DNA of 15,394 nucleotides from Deltaproteobacteria bacterium. Its GTDB lineage: Bacteria; Desulfobacterota; Syntrophia; Syntrophales; UBA5619. The translations under genes were made by a program, and so were the position numbers. How positions within the stretch are numbered: the first letter of the stretch is position 1; every line of letters begins with the position of its first letter. Below the pieces are notes generated by a model. The model searched no databases. It worked only from the letters and a program-made list of their open reading frames with translations, and was not told the DNA's origin. Location of the stretch: NCBI GenBank assembly GCA_026388365.1, contig JAPLJW010000216.1, forward strand, positions 1-15,394, in the 5' to 3' direction. Shown here piece after piece: positions 6,912 to 15,269 of this stretch.

Positions 6912-6918
6912 AAGGAGG
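6912..6918 (+). promoter_or_regulatory. Shine-Dalgarno of gcvH that decides between tandem ATGs
   Basis: AAGGAGG is followed by ATGATG. The first ATG (6920) is only one base from GGAGG, too close for normal initiation. The second (6923) is four bases away and is preferred. Confidence 0.65.
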
Positions 6919-6922
6919 AATG

Positions 6923-7327
6923 ATGAAAAGGATCGAGGAAATCCAGTTGCCGGAGGAGCTCCGTTATTCGCCCGACCATGAATGGGTCCGGCTGGAAGGC
7001 GATCTGGCGCGCGTAGGGCTGACCGATTACGCCCAGGACCAGCTCGGGGATATCGTTTATGTGGAGCTGCCGTCTATCGGGACGCACATCGCGCAGGGGG
7101 CGGTCTTTGCCACGGTGGAATCGGTGAAATCGGTCTCCGAATGCTTCATGCCGCTTTCGGGGGAGGTTTCCGCCGTGAACATCCCCCTAAGCGAAGACCC
7201 TGTTCTGCTGAATCAAAGCCCCTATGGCGACGGGTGGATGGTCCTGGTGAAACCGGATGATCCTGCGGCCTTCCCGCAACTCCTGACGGCGGAGGGCTAC
7301 CGCGCCCGTTTGAAAGGGGGCGCGTAG
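6923..7327 (+). CDS. gcvH: Glycine cleavage system H protein
   Basis: The 134-residue protein (135 if the first of two tandem ATGs is used) is the lipoylated carrier that moves the aminomethyl group from P-protein to T-protein and is reoxidised by L-protein. It shows YSPDHEWV near the N-terminus, the GLTDYAQDQLGDIVYVELP core and the lipoylation site ESVKSV. The modified lysine is K69 in this numbering, followed by the MPLSGEV turn. Length and order match the family (about 125-135 residues). It lies after repeat copy 2 and directly abuts gcvPA (stop TAG next to ATG), so it is translationally linked to the decarboxylase genes. No clear sigma70 promoter was found between the repeat and the gene, so read-through from the fusion gene is likely. 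Confidence 0.97.
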   Translation: MKRIEEIQLPEELRYSPDHEWVRLEGDLARVGLTDYAQDQLGDIVYVELPSIGTHIAQGAVFATVESVKSVSECFMPLSGEVSAVNIPLSEDPVLLNQSPYGDGWMVLVKPDDPAAFPQLLTAEGYRARLKGGA

Positions 7328-8659
7328 ATGCGGTACCTGCCCCACACCGATGAGGATATTGCCGCCATGCTCGGCGTGGTCGGCTTAAAGGGACTCGATG
7401 ACCTCTTTACGGCGGTTCCGGCGGATTGCCGTTTCGGGGGGGCGCTGGACCTGCCGGAGGCGATGAGCGAGTGGGCCCTGGAGGGGCATGTCGGGCGTCT
7501 CGCCGGCCGGGTGGCCGTCTCCCCGGAATACTCGCTGTTTCTGGGCGCCGGGAGCTACGACCATTACATTCCCGCGACGGTTTCTTCGCTCTTAAGCCGT
7601 TCCGAGTTCGTGACCTCCTACACGCCTTATCAGCCGGAGATGCTCCAGGGCACGCTGCAGGGGATCTATGAGTACCAGACGCTGGCGGCCCGGCTGCTGG
7701 GGATGGAGGTGGCCACGGCCTCCCACTACGACGGCGCGACGGCGCTGGCCGAGGCGCTCCTGATGGCGATTCGAATCACCGGACGGAAGAAAGCGGCCCT
7801 CTCCCGGGCGATCCACCCCCATTACCGGCAGGTCGTCCGGACCTACTTCGCCCCCACCGGATATGAACTCCGGGAGGTCCCCTGTCTCGAAACGGGTCTC
7901 ACCGACCTCGATCGCATCGACGAGATCGGGGATCTGGCCGCCGTCGCTCTGCAGTCGCCGAACTTTTTCGGCTGCATCGAAAACGTGCAGGAGGCAGCAG
8001 ACAGGGCCCATTCCGGTGGCGCGCTGCTGGTTTCCGGCTTCACTGAGGCGCTGGCCTTCGGGCTCCTGAAGAGTCCGGGAAGCCAGGGCGCCGACATCGT
8101 TGCCGGAGAAGGGCAGAGCCTGGGCATCCCCCGCTCTTTCGGGGGGCCGGCCCTGGGCATGGTCGCGAGCCGGAAAAAGCACATGCGGAGTTTGCCCGGC
8201 CGCCTCGTGGGTCAGACGAAGGACCGGGACGGAAAGCGTGGTTTCGTGCTCACGCTGGCCACGCGGGAACAGCACATCCGCCGGGAGAAGGCGACCTCGA
8301 ACATCTGTTCCAACAACAGCCTCTGCGCGCTCGCCGCCGCGATGACCATGGCCTCCCTCGGGGGGACCGGCATCCGGGAGCTGGCCGCCCTCAACCACGA
8401 CAAGGCGGAATACCTGAAGAACGCGCTGCGGGATGAAGGCTGCGCGATCCGTTTTTCCAGCCCCACGTTCAACGAATTTGTTGTCGGATTTCCCGGCGGT
8501 TTCGACGCGCGATACCGGCGGCTGCTTGACCAAAAGATCGTGGCCGGGCTGCCCCTCGGCGCTTATTATCCGGAACTGGCGGATCACGGCCTCCTCTGCG
8601 TCACGGAGACCTGCAGCCGGGAAGAGATGGACCGTCTGGTCCGGGAGGTGGCGGTATGA
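7328..8659 (+). CDS. gcvPA: Glycine decarboxylase (P protein) subunit 1
   Basis: The 443-residue protein is the N-terminal half of the two-subunit type of glycine dehydrogenase (decarboxylating). Family blocks are present in order: MRYLPHTDEDI at the start, GAGSYDHYIP (73-82), TPYQPEMLQGTLQGIYEYQ (99-117), SHYDGATALAEA (132-143), GEGQSLGIPRSFGGPALG (260-277) and TREQHIRREKATSNIC (312-327). It lacks the PLP lysine, which is on subunit 2, as usual for split enzymes. With GcvPB it forms a heterotetramer in known cases such as Thermus. The complex decarboxylates glycine and loads the rest on GcvH. The start codon abuts the gcvH stop, and its own stop overlaps the gcvPB start as ATGA, showing tight translational coupling. 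Confidence 0.97.
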   Translation: MRYLPHTDEDIAAMLGVVGLKGLDDLFTAVPADCRFGGALDLPEAMSEWALEGHVGRLAGRVAVSPEYSLFLGAGSYDHYIPATVSSLLSRSEFVTSYTPYQPEMLQGTLQGIYEYQTLAARLLGMEVATASHYDGATALAEALLMAIRITGRKKAALSRAIHPHYRQVVRTYFAPTGYELREVPCLETGLTDLDRIDEIGDLAAVALQSPNFFGCIENVQEAADRAHSGGALLVSGFTEALAFGLLKSPGSQGADIVAGEGQSLGIPRSFGGPALGMVASRKKHMRSLPGRLVGQTKDRDGKRGFVLTLATREQHIRREKATSNICSNNSLCALAAAMTMASLGGTGIRELAALNHDKAEYLKNALRDEGCAIRFSSPTFNEFVVGFPGGFDARYRRLLDQKIVAGLPLGAYYPELADHGLLCVTETCSREEMDRLVREVAV

Positions 8660-10113
8660 GCGAAAGACTCGGAACGACCGGACTCATCCTGAACGAGCCG
8701 CTCCTCTGGGAGCGGGGGAAGAAGGGGCGCTCCGGCTTCTCCATGCCCGCGGGCGACGTGCCGCCCAATCCGCTGCCCGTGGAACTGACGGGCAACGGAC
8801 CCGACTTCCCGGATCTGAGCGAAATCGAGGTGGTCCGCCATTACACCCGGCTGTCCACCTGGAATTTCGGGGTGGATACGGGCCTCTATCCGCTGGGCTC
8901 CTGCACGATGAAGTACAACCCCAAGATCAACGAGAAGCTGGCGGGTCTCCGGGGATTTGCCGCGGCCCATCCTTTGCTGCCGTCCGTTTTATCCCAGGGG
9001 GCGCTGCAACTGATGTTCCACCTGGAGCGGTTCCTGGCCGAGATCACGGGCCTGGACGCGGTGACGCTGCAGCCGGCGGCCGGCGCCCAAGGTGAGCTGA
9101 CGGGGATGCTGATCATCCATGCCTACCATCGCCATCGGGGGAAGCAGCGGACGAAGATCCTGATCCCCGACACGGCGCACGGGACGAATCCGGCGAGCGC
9201 CGCCCTCTGCGGTTATGCCCCCGTCCCGGTCCCCTCCGGTCCGGAGGGCGTCATCGCCCCGGAGACGATAGCGGGGCTTATGGATTCCGAGACGGCGGGG
9301 ATCATGATCACCAACCCCAACACGCTGGGTCTCTTCGAGGCGAACATCCTTGAGATCGCCCGCATCGTCCACGACCGGGGCGGCCTCGTCTATGGCGACG
9401 GGGCCAACATGAACGCCGTCCTGGGGGTCGTGAGGCCGGGGGAGATCGGCGTGGACATCCTGCACCTGAATCTCCACAAGACCTTTTCCACGCCCCACGG
9501 GGGCGGCGGGCCCGGCGCCGGTCCGGTAGCCGTCCGGAAGGATCTCGCCCGGTTTCTCCCCGTTCCCCGCATCATCGAACGGAATGGGGCGTATGAGCTT
9601 TCCGAAGATTTTCCGGAATCGGTCGGCCGCGTCATGGCCTTCCATGGCCACTTCGGCGTTCTGTTGCGGGCGTACGCCTATATTCTCAGCATGGGTCCGG
9701 ACGGTCTGAAGCAGGCCAGCCGGCTCGCGGTCCTGAACGCCAACTATGTCCGGGTAAAACTCAAGGACGTCCTGCACCCGGCCTTCGACCGCCCCTGCAT
9801 GCACGAGTGCGTCTTCTCCGACCAAAACCAGCAGGGGACCGGGATTACGACGCTGGAGATGGCCAAGCGCCTGATGGATTACGGGTACCATCCGCCGACG
9901 ATCTATTTCCCGCTCGTGGTCCACGGCGCGATCATGATCGAGCCGACGGAGACGGAAACGAAGGAGGATCTCGACGGTTTCATCGACGCCTTCCGGTCCG
10001 TCGTCCGGGAGACCGCGGAGAATCCCGGGGTGCTCCGGGAGGCGCCGTCCCGCTGCAAGGTGAAGCGGCTCGACGAAACCGCGGCGGCCCGGAACCCCTG
10101 TCTGACCGGGTAA
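8656..10113 (+). CDS. gcvPB: Glycine decarboxylase (P protein) subunit 2
   Basis: The 485-residue protein is the PLP-binding half of split glycine dehydrogenase. Visible blocks are STWNFGVDTGLYPLGSCTMKYNP (67-89), LQPAAGAQGELTG (138-150), DTAHGTNPASA (172-182), VYGDGANMNA (245-254) and LNLHKTFSTPHGGGGPG (271-287), with PLP lysine K275. IEPTETETKEDLD is present near the C-terminus. The length is usual for the family. The gene overlaps gcvPA by four bases (ATGA). It ends at 10113, 11 bases before a repeat element that separates it from lipA. The last residues after about 465 are variable and not informative. Confidence 0.97.
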   Translation: MSERLGTTGLILNEPLLWERGKKGRSGFSMPAGDVPPNPLPVELTGNGPDFPDLSEIEVVRHYTRLSTWNFGVDTGLYPLGSCTMKYNPKINEKLAGLRGFAAAHPLLPSVLSQGALQLMFHLERFLAEITGLDAVTLQPAAGAQGELTGMLIIHAYHRHRGKQRTKILIPDTAHGTNPASAALCGYAPVPVPSGPEGVIAPETIAGLMDSETAGIMITNPNTLGLFEANILEIARIVHDRGGLVYGDGANMNAVLGVVRPGEIGVDILHLNLHKTFSTPHGGGGPGAGPVAVRKDLARFLPVPRIIERNGAYELSEDFPESVGRVMAFHGHFGVLLRAYAYILSMGPDGLKQASRLAVLNANYVRVKLKDVLHPAFDRPCMHECVFSDQNQQGTGITTLEMAKRLMDYGYHPPTIYFPLVVHGAIMIEPTETETKEDLDGFIDAFRSVVRETAENPGVLREAPSRCKVKRLDETAAARNPCLTG

Positions 10114-10124
10114 GATATCAAATT

Positions 10125-10260
10125 TGACTCCCTCGTCATAAGTCGTGAATCTGTCGCTCCTGCGAAAGCAGGGGTCCAGAACATGGCAATATCAGCGGAT
10201 CACCGATAGAGTTACCCTCGCGAAAGCGAGGAAGGGAATGATAATATAAGGGCCAATTCC
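10125..10260. repeat. Double-hairpin intergenic repeat, copy 3
   Basis: The left end (TGACTCCCTCGT then AAGTCGT and ATCTGTC) aligns well with copy 2. Two hairpins with GAAA loops follow: about 10158-10163 with 10168-10173, and a perfect 6-bp stem 10216-10221 with 10226-10231. The right part shares ATAA, AAGGGCCAATT with copy 2, but the terminal inverted repeat is lost. The repeat lies between gcvPB and lipA and contains no gene. Confidence 0.65.
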
Positions 10261-10296
10261 TCCCCTCTTAATCTTCTTTCGCCGGGGGAGGGGAAA

Positions 10297-11193
10297 ATGA
10301 TTCTTAAAATGATGAAACAAGTTGAACAGCAAGAAAAATCCGTTCGAAAGCCCGGCTGGCTCGGGCGCCCGCTCCCGTCCGATCCAACCTTTTCCCGGAT
10401 CAGCTCCCTTCTGGACGACGGGCGCCTCCATACGGTCTGCCGGGAGGCGCGCTGCCCCAACCGGGGGGAATGCTTTTCACGGGGGATGGCGGTCTTCCTG
10501 ATCCTGGGGGATTCCTGCACCCGCCGCTGCCGCTTCTGCGCGGTGACCCAGGGAACGCCGGAGAGGCCAGATCCCGACGAACCCCGGCGGGTCGCCGAGG
10601 CGGCCGCCCGGATGTCCCTAAGTTATATCGTGGTGACCTCCGTGACCCGCGACGACCTGGCCGACGGCGGCGCCGGTGTTTTCGCGGAGACGATTCGTGT
10701 CCTGCGCGCCCGCCGGCCTTCGGCGCGTATCGAAGTCCTGATTCCCGATTTTCAGGGGGATGAGGCGGCGCTCCGGACGGTTCTCGATGCCCTTCCCGAC
10801 GTTCTCAACCACAACCTGGAAACGGTGGCGCGCCTCTATCCGGAGGTCCGGCCGCAGGCGATGTATGGCCGCTCCCTGGAACTGCTCAGGCGGGCCAGCG
10901 CCCTGGCGCCCGGCATGGCGGTCAAGTCCGGATTGATGCTCGGCCTTGGCGAGCGTCCCGACGAGGTTGAATCGGCGCTGCGCGATCTTCTCGGCGCCGG
11001 GTGTCAGCTCCTGACGCTGGGGCAGTATCTCCAGCCGAAAAGGGATTGCCTTCCCGTGGCCCGCTTTGTTCCGCCCGGGGAATTCAATGCGTGGCGGGAG
11101 GTCGCATTGGGGATGGGTTTTTCACGGGTGGCCAGTGGCCCCCTGGTCCGCAGTTCCTATCACGCCGAAGAATTGATCAGCCCGCTGAGTTAA
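10297..11193 (+). CDS. lipA: Lipoyl synthase (radical SAM)
   Basis: The 298-residue protein inserts two sulfurs into octanoyl groups on carrier domains, here most relevantly GcvH. It carries both cluster motifs of the family: the auxiliary 4Fe-4S cysteines C48-x4-C53-x5-C59 (C-REAR-C-PNRGE-C) and the radical-SAM triad C74-x3-C78-x2-C81. The C-terminal RSSYHAEE supplies the serine that ligates the auxiliary cluster. DDLADGGA, NHNLETV and KSGLMLGLGE are further family blocks. The start has a strong GGGGGAGGGG just upstream. ATGs at 10309 and 10312 are possible but further from it. It follows gcvPB after a 183-bp gap filled by a repeat. No octanoyltransferase (lipB) or lplA is in the window. Confidence 0.97.
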   Translation: MILKMMKQVEQQEKSVRKPGWLGRPLPSDPTFSRISSLLDDGRLHTVCREARCPNRGECFSRGMAVFLILGDSCTRRCRFCAVTQGTPERPDPDEPRRVAEAAARMSLSYIVVTSVTRDDLADGGAGVFAETIRVLRARRPSARIEVLIPDFQGDEAALRTVLDALPDVLNHNLETVARLYPEVRPQAMYGRSLELLRRASALAPGMAVKSGLMLGLGERPDEVESALRDLLGAGCQLLTLGQYLQPKRDCLPVARFVPPGEFNAWREVALGMGFSRVASGPLVRSSYHAEELISPLS

Positions 11194-11266
11194 ATTTCCT
11201 CTTTCTCGGAATTCCGGAACCCGATAATAGCATTTGCTGCGGCAGGCCGTTGGAGAGGCCCGCCAT

Positions 11267-11965
11267 TCAGCCATGCTCCAAGGCCTTGTTCTGGTACGAG
11301 AACGCGGTACGAAAGATTTCATCGATGTTCACCAACTCGCCGATGGTCGCACCCGCCTTGATCTTTTCCTGAAGGAGATGCTCCGTCTGCAGAAGCCGCT
11401 GCGCCTTCTGCAAAATCACGTCAGCCTCAGCCATGGGCACGACAACCACGCCATTGCCGTCGACCACCACGATATCCCCGGGCGAGACCGCCACCCCGGC
11501 GCACTGGATCGAAACGTTGACGTCCCCGTAGCCCGCGATTGCGCCCACGTTGGGAACAACGCCCTTGCAGATCACGGGAAACCGGATCTTTCTGATTTCC
11601 TCGACATCCCGGCAAGCGCCATCGATCACCGCCGCAATCACTCCACGATTGAGCGCGGACAGGGTCATGTTCTCGCCCCAAAAGGCGGTGTGCGACGACC
11701 CGTGAGAATCGATGACCACAATGTCGCCCGGCCGGCACACGTCGATGGCCTTGAAGGCCGCCGCCAGATCAGCGGCGAGCGTCTTGACGGTGACTGCCGT
11801 GCCGACGAGGCGTATTCCCTCGAAGAGGGGCCTCATATCCGACGTCATCGCATTGAATCGTCCCATGCAATCCGAGACGGCGCATGTGACGGAGTCATGT
11901 GCGAGCAGATCCCGGAAACCCTGGACGATCTCTGCGGAAGGCCTTGCAATAGATTCATTGATCAT
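11267..11965 (-). CDS. RraA-like protein (HMG/CHA aldolase or oxaloacetate decarboxylase family)
   Basis: The 232-residue protein belongs to the RraA / 4-hydroxy-4-methyl-2-oxoglutarate aldolase superfamily, once mislabelled as demethylmenaquinone methyltransferase. The core GDIVVIDSHGS, GENMTLSALNRGVIAAVIDG and the catalytic GACRDVEE (R119, D120, E123) are clear. The R-D-x2-E pattern is the one used by aldolase/decarboxylase members for substrate and metal binding, and the RNase E-inhibiting RraA proteins are shorter (about 160 residues). A pyruvate-type aldolase or oxaloacetate decarboxylase is thus more likely than an RNase E inhibitor, but the substrate is unknown. The start has AGAGGT five bases upstream. 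The gene converges with lipA (73 bp between stops) and has no pathway neighbours. Confidence 0.8.
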   Translation of the reverse strand: MINESIARPSAEIVQGFRDLLAHDSVTCAVSDCMGRFNAMTSDMRPLFEGIRLVGTAVTVKTLAADLAAAFKAIDVCRPGDIVVIDSHGSSHTAFWGENMTLSALNRGVIAAVIDGACRDVEEIRKIRFPVICKGVVPNVGAIAGYGDVNVSIQCAGVAVSPGDIVVVDGNGVVVVPMAEADVILQKAQRLLQTEHLLQEKIKAGATIGELVNIDEIFRTAFSYQNKALEHG

Positions 11966-12099
11966 GGGATACCTCTTTCTTTCACTGGATAATTCCCATC
12001 GGCTTTAAAAAATTCCTCCAGCAAGATTCCGCCGGGGCAGGGTAAGGTATTTCACGCGGCACGGTCACTCTCTATGAATAGCCTCTCCCGATCTTCAGA

Positions 12100-12128
12100 A
12101 TTTAAGGGCGAATTTGATATCATGACAA
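12100..12128 (-). promoter_or_regulatory. Possible promoter upstream of the RraA-like gene
   Basis: On the minus strand TTGTCA (12128-12123), a 17-base spacer and TTAAAT (12105-12100) are found in the 196-bp gap before the gene. It would leave a leader of about 130 bases. Weak evidence. Confidence 0.25.
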
Positions 12129-12161
12129 TCCGATAACCGCAATAGAAGCGGCAGAGTCTGG

Positions 12162-12599
12162 TCAGGAAGCGTTGATCTTATATCCGGTCGTTACCTCGAC
12201 ATTGTTCCTGATCATCTGCCACACGGGGCAGACCGACTCCTCCGCAAGCCGGATTGCCCTTTGGATGTCCGCATCCCGCGAATCCTTGGAATCCACGATG
12301 AATTCGAGAAACACCTTTTCAAACTTGATGGGGGGCTGCTCTCGCCTCATGCCTTTTGCATTGACTCTCAACCCGGATAGGTTTTTCCCCATCTTTCTCA
12401 GCAAAAAGGCAATCGCCGTGCCGCTGCATCCGGCAAAACTCATGAGCAGCAATTCAAGACCGTTATAACCCTCCCCATCCCCGAGCGGGGGTTTATAATC
12501 GAAGGCAATGGGACGGTCAGGATTGGACTTTGAGACACCCGTAAAATGCACCTTTTGATTCGTCAAATGAACGGTAACTTCCTCGAATGATTCGGCCAT
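12162..12599 (-). CDS. OsmC/Ohr-family protein
   Basis: The 145-residue protein has the OsmC fold signature with two redox cysteines, C58 in SFAGCSGTAI and C124 in EESVCPVW. These are the pair that reduces organic hydroperoxides in OsmC/Ohr enzymes, with electrons often from lipoyl or thiol donors. The sequence style (YNGLELLLMSFAGCSG) is closer to the YhfA-like OsmC subgroup, whose substrates are less clear, than to classical Ohr. The frame extends to 12617, but the start at 12599 is chosen because AAAGGAG lies six bases upstream. It is a single-gene unit with its own promoter and palindrome. Parts of the gene look less GC-rich than the flanking genes. Confidence 0.85.
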   Translation of the reverse strand: MAESFEEVTVHLTNQKVHFTGVSKSNPDRPIAFDYKPPLGDGEGYNGLELLLMSFAGCSGTAIAFLLRKMGKNLSGLRVNAKGMRREQPPIKFEKVFLEFIVDSKDSRDADIQRAIRLAEESVCPVWQMIRNNVEVTTGYKINAS

Positions 12600-12628
12600 G
12601 ATATCTCCTTTCGGCATCGCTCTGATTC

Positions 12629-12658
12629 TATTGTTACTCCGGCAACAATATATGTCAA
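12629..12658 (-). promoter_or_regulatory. Promoter with operator-like inverted repeat upstream of the OsmC-family gene
   Basis: On the minus strand a consensus TTGACA (12658-12653), a 17-base spacer and AACAAT (12635-12630) precede the gene. A perfect 7-bp inverted repeat, TATTGTT-N8-AACAATA (12629-12635 and 12644-12650), covers the -10 box and spacer, the place for a repressor such as a peroxide sensor. The regulator is not encoded in the window. Confidence 0.5.
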
Positions 12659-12660
12659 AG

Positions 12661-12746
12661 TTGTCATTCCGGTGAAAACCGGAATTAATTAGACTGGATG
12701 CCGGATCAGAGCCTGCCCCGGACCCGATCCGGGGTCCGGCATGACG
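12661..12746. repeat. Double-hairpin intergenic repeat, copy 4 (divergent)
   Basis: TGTCATTCC opens a perfect 8-bp hairpin (12666-12673 with 12678-12685) with a GAAA loop. ACTGGAT then leads to a GC-rich hairpin region (about 12700-12740) ending in GGCATGACG. The framing words match copies 1-3, but the TCGTAAAA end is absent. It lies between the aminotransferase stop and the OsmC-family gene, both on the minus strand. Confidence 0.6.
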
Positions 12747-12791
12747 TTTTATCTGTTTGGTTGCCGGTGTAATAATAGCGGTTCCCCCTGC

Positions 12792-13940
12792 TTATCGAAA
12801 GAGGGCGGCGATGCGGCGCTGGTCCCCGGCGGCGAGGTAGGGGTGCATCGGGAGGCTGAAGATCCGCCGGGCGCAATCCTCGCTCACGGGGAAGTTCCCC
12901 TCTCTGTAACCCAAGCCGGCGAAGGCCGTCTGGCGGTGGAGGGGTTTCGGGTAGTAGATCGCCGTCGGGATGCCGGCCTCCTTGAGTTTCGCCATGAGGT
13001 CGGAACGCTCGGCGCTGTCCCGGACGAGGATCGCGTATTGCGCCCAGGCGCTTTTACATCCTTCGGGGATTTCCGGTGTCGTGACAGAACCGGTAAGGAG
13101 TCCGTTGTAGCGCCGGGCGACCTCCTGGCGCAGGGCGATCTCTTCGGGGAAGATCGTAAATTTGGCAAGCAGGACCGCGGCCTGGAGGGTGTCCAGGCGG
13201 CCATTGATCCCGATCCGGATATTCTCGTACTTATCGCTCCCCTGGCCGTGACCCCGGATGGAGCGGAGGATCTCAGCGAAACGATCGTCGTCCGTGAAAC
13301 ACATTCCGCCATCGCCGTAACAGCCGAGGGGCTTCGCCGGAAAGAAGGAGGTGCAGGCGATCGAACCGAATGAACAGGCCTTTTCCCCTTTGTATTCGCC
13401 CCCGAAGGACTGGGCGGCGTCCTCGATGACGGCGATGACGCGTTGGGCGGCGACAGCCTCGATCGCGTCGTAATCCGCGGGCAGGCCGAAGAGGTCGACG
13501 GGGATGACGGCGCGGGGGCGGAGTTTTCCGCAGGCATTTCCGGGCAGCGGGTGGAGGGTTGGGTCGCCCTTTTCGACGGCCTCGATGGCCTGCTCCAGCT
13601 TTGCCGGGTCGATGTTGAAGGTGGCGGGGTCGATGTCCACGAAAACCGGCGTCGCGCCGAGGAGGCCGATCACCTCGGCGGTTGCGACAAAGGTGAAAGG
13701 GGTCGTAAAGACGGCGTCGCCTGGGCCGATCTCGAGGGCCATCAGCGCCATCAGGAGGGCGTCGGTGCCCGAGGCGCAGCCGACGGCATGTTTTACATCG
13801 ACGTAAGCGGCGAGCGTCGCTTCCAACTCCCGAACCTCCGGGCCGTTGATGTACTGGCCGTGGGCGAGGACCCCGGCGATGTTGGCGTTCAATTTTTCCG
13901 AGATGCGCCGCTGCTGGGCGGCCAGGTCGATAAAATCCAT
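12792..13940 (-). CDS. DegT/DnrJ/EryC1/StrS-family PLP aminotransferase, WbpE-like
   Basis: The 382-residue protein is a sugar aminotransferase. It has FIDLAAQQ at the start, HGQYINGPEV (28-37), GCASGTDAL (54-62), VIEDAAQSFGG (171-181, PLP-contacting D174 and Q177), and CTSFFPAKPLGCYGDGG with PLP lysine K203. IGINGRLDTLQAA and SLPMHPYL complete the family pattern. From memory it resembles Pseudomonas WbpE, which aminates the 3-keto group of UDP-GlcNAc(3-keto)A, more than pyridoxal-dependent dehydratases, since the lysine is kept. The sugar is not certain. Residues about 123-141 form a polar Pro/Gly-rich insertion absent from WbpE. AAGGAG lies five bases before the start. The gene begins 13 bp after galE, so both share one minus-strand operon, probably for surface polysaccharide sugars. 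Confidence 0.9.
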   Translation of the reverse strand: MDFIDLAAQQRRISEKLNANIAGVLAHGQYINGPEVRELEATLAAYVDVKHAVGCASGTDALLMALMALEIGPGDAVFTTPFTFVATAEVIGLLGATPVFVDIDPATFNIDPAKLEQAIEAVEKGDPTLHPLPGNACGKLRPRAVIPVDLFGLPADYDAIEAVAAQRVIAVIEDAAQSFGGEYKGEKACSFGSIACTSFFPAKPLGCYGDGGMCFTDDDRFAEILRSIRGHGQGSDKYENIRIGINGRLDTLQAAVLLAKFTIFPEEIALRQEVARRYNGLLTGSVTTPEIPEGCKSAWAQYAILVRDSAERSDLMAKLKEAGIPTAIYYPKPLHRQTAFAGLGYREGNFPVSEDCARRIFSLPMHPYLAAGDQRRIAALFR

Positions 13941-13953
13941 GGAATCTCCTTCG

Positions 13954-14925
<972 letters not shown>

Positions 14926-15147
14926 TCACCTTTTTGTCGAATTGGGATGACCACCGTTTTCCAAAAAAACCGCCTCCATGAATGTTGGCGACGCAATCGC
15001 GAATCCCGGCGAATCGGGGTTATATTTTCAGAATTCTTGAGATGCTCCCCTGTTGGGTTTCCCTACCCCATACGTCCGGAAAAGACAAGGACAAGATTGC
15101 CGTCCGCCGGACTTTCCGCCGGCGCATCCGAATCGGAAGGGGGTTTC

Positions 15148-15174
15148 CCGCCGGTCTTCAAACGAGACCGGCGG
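15148..15174. repeat. Perfect 10-bp inverted repeat
   Basis: CCGCCGGTCT (15148-15157) pairs perfectly with AGACCGGCGG (15165-15174) around a 7-base loop. Neither side is followed directly by a T-run, so it is not a standard intrinsic terminator. It lies 40 bases upstream of the tRNA promoter. Role unknown. Confidence 0.6.
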
Positions 15175-15213
15175 ACATGCCGTGACGCATAAAGGGGCAG
15201 TTTTTTTAATTCC

Positions 15214-15243
15214 TTGACAGAACGATTTTCGCCCCTCTATAAT
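15214..15243 (+). promoter_or_regulatory. Strong sigma70 promoter of tRNA-Ser(GGA)
   Basis: Both hexamers are perfect consensus: TTGACA (15214-15219) and TATAAT (15238-15243), with an 18-base spacer. The bases just after the -10 (GCCGCCG) are GC-rich, as in stable-RNA promoters subject to stringent control. Confidence 0.9.
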
Positions 15244-15269
15244 GCCGCCGCTTTACAGCCGGATATACT

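Noticed and set aside
691..12746. CRISPR array from the recurring hairpin sequences
   Set aside because: The copies are kilobases apart, single in each gap and without regular spacers.
14982..15185. Small open frame of 67 codons in the galE-tRNA gap
   Set aside because: Arg-rich, no convincing ribosome binding site, and it runs through a perfect palindrome.
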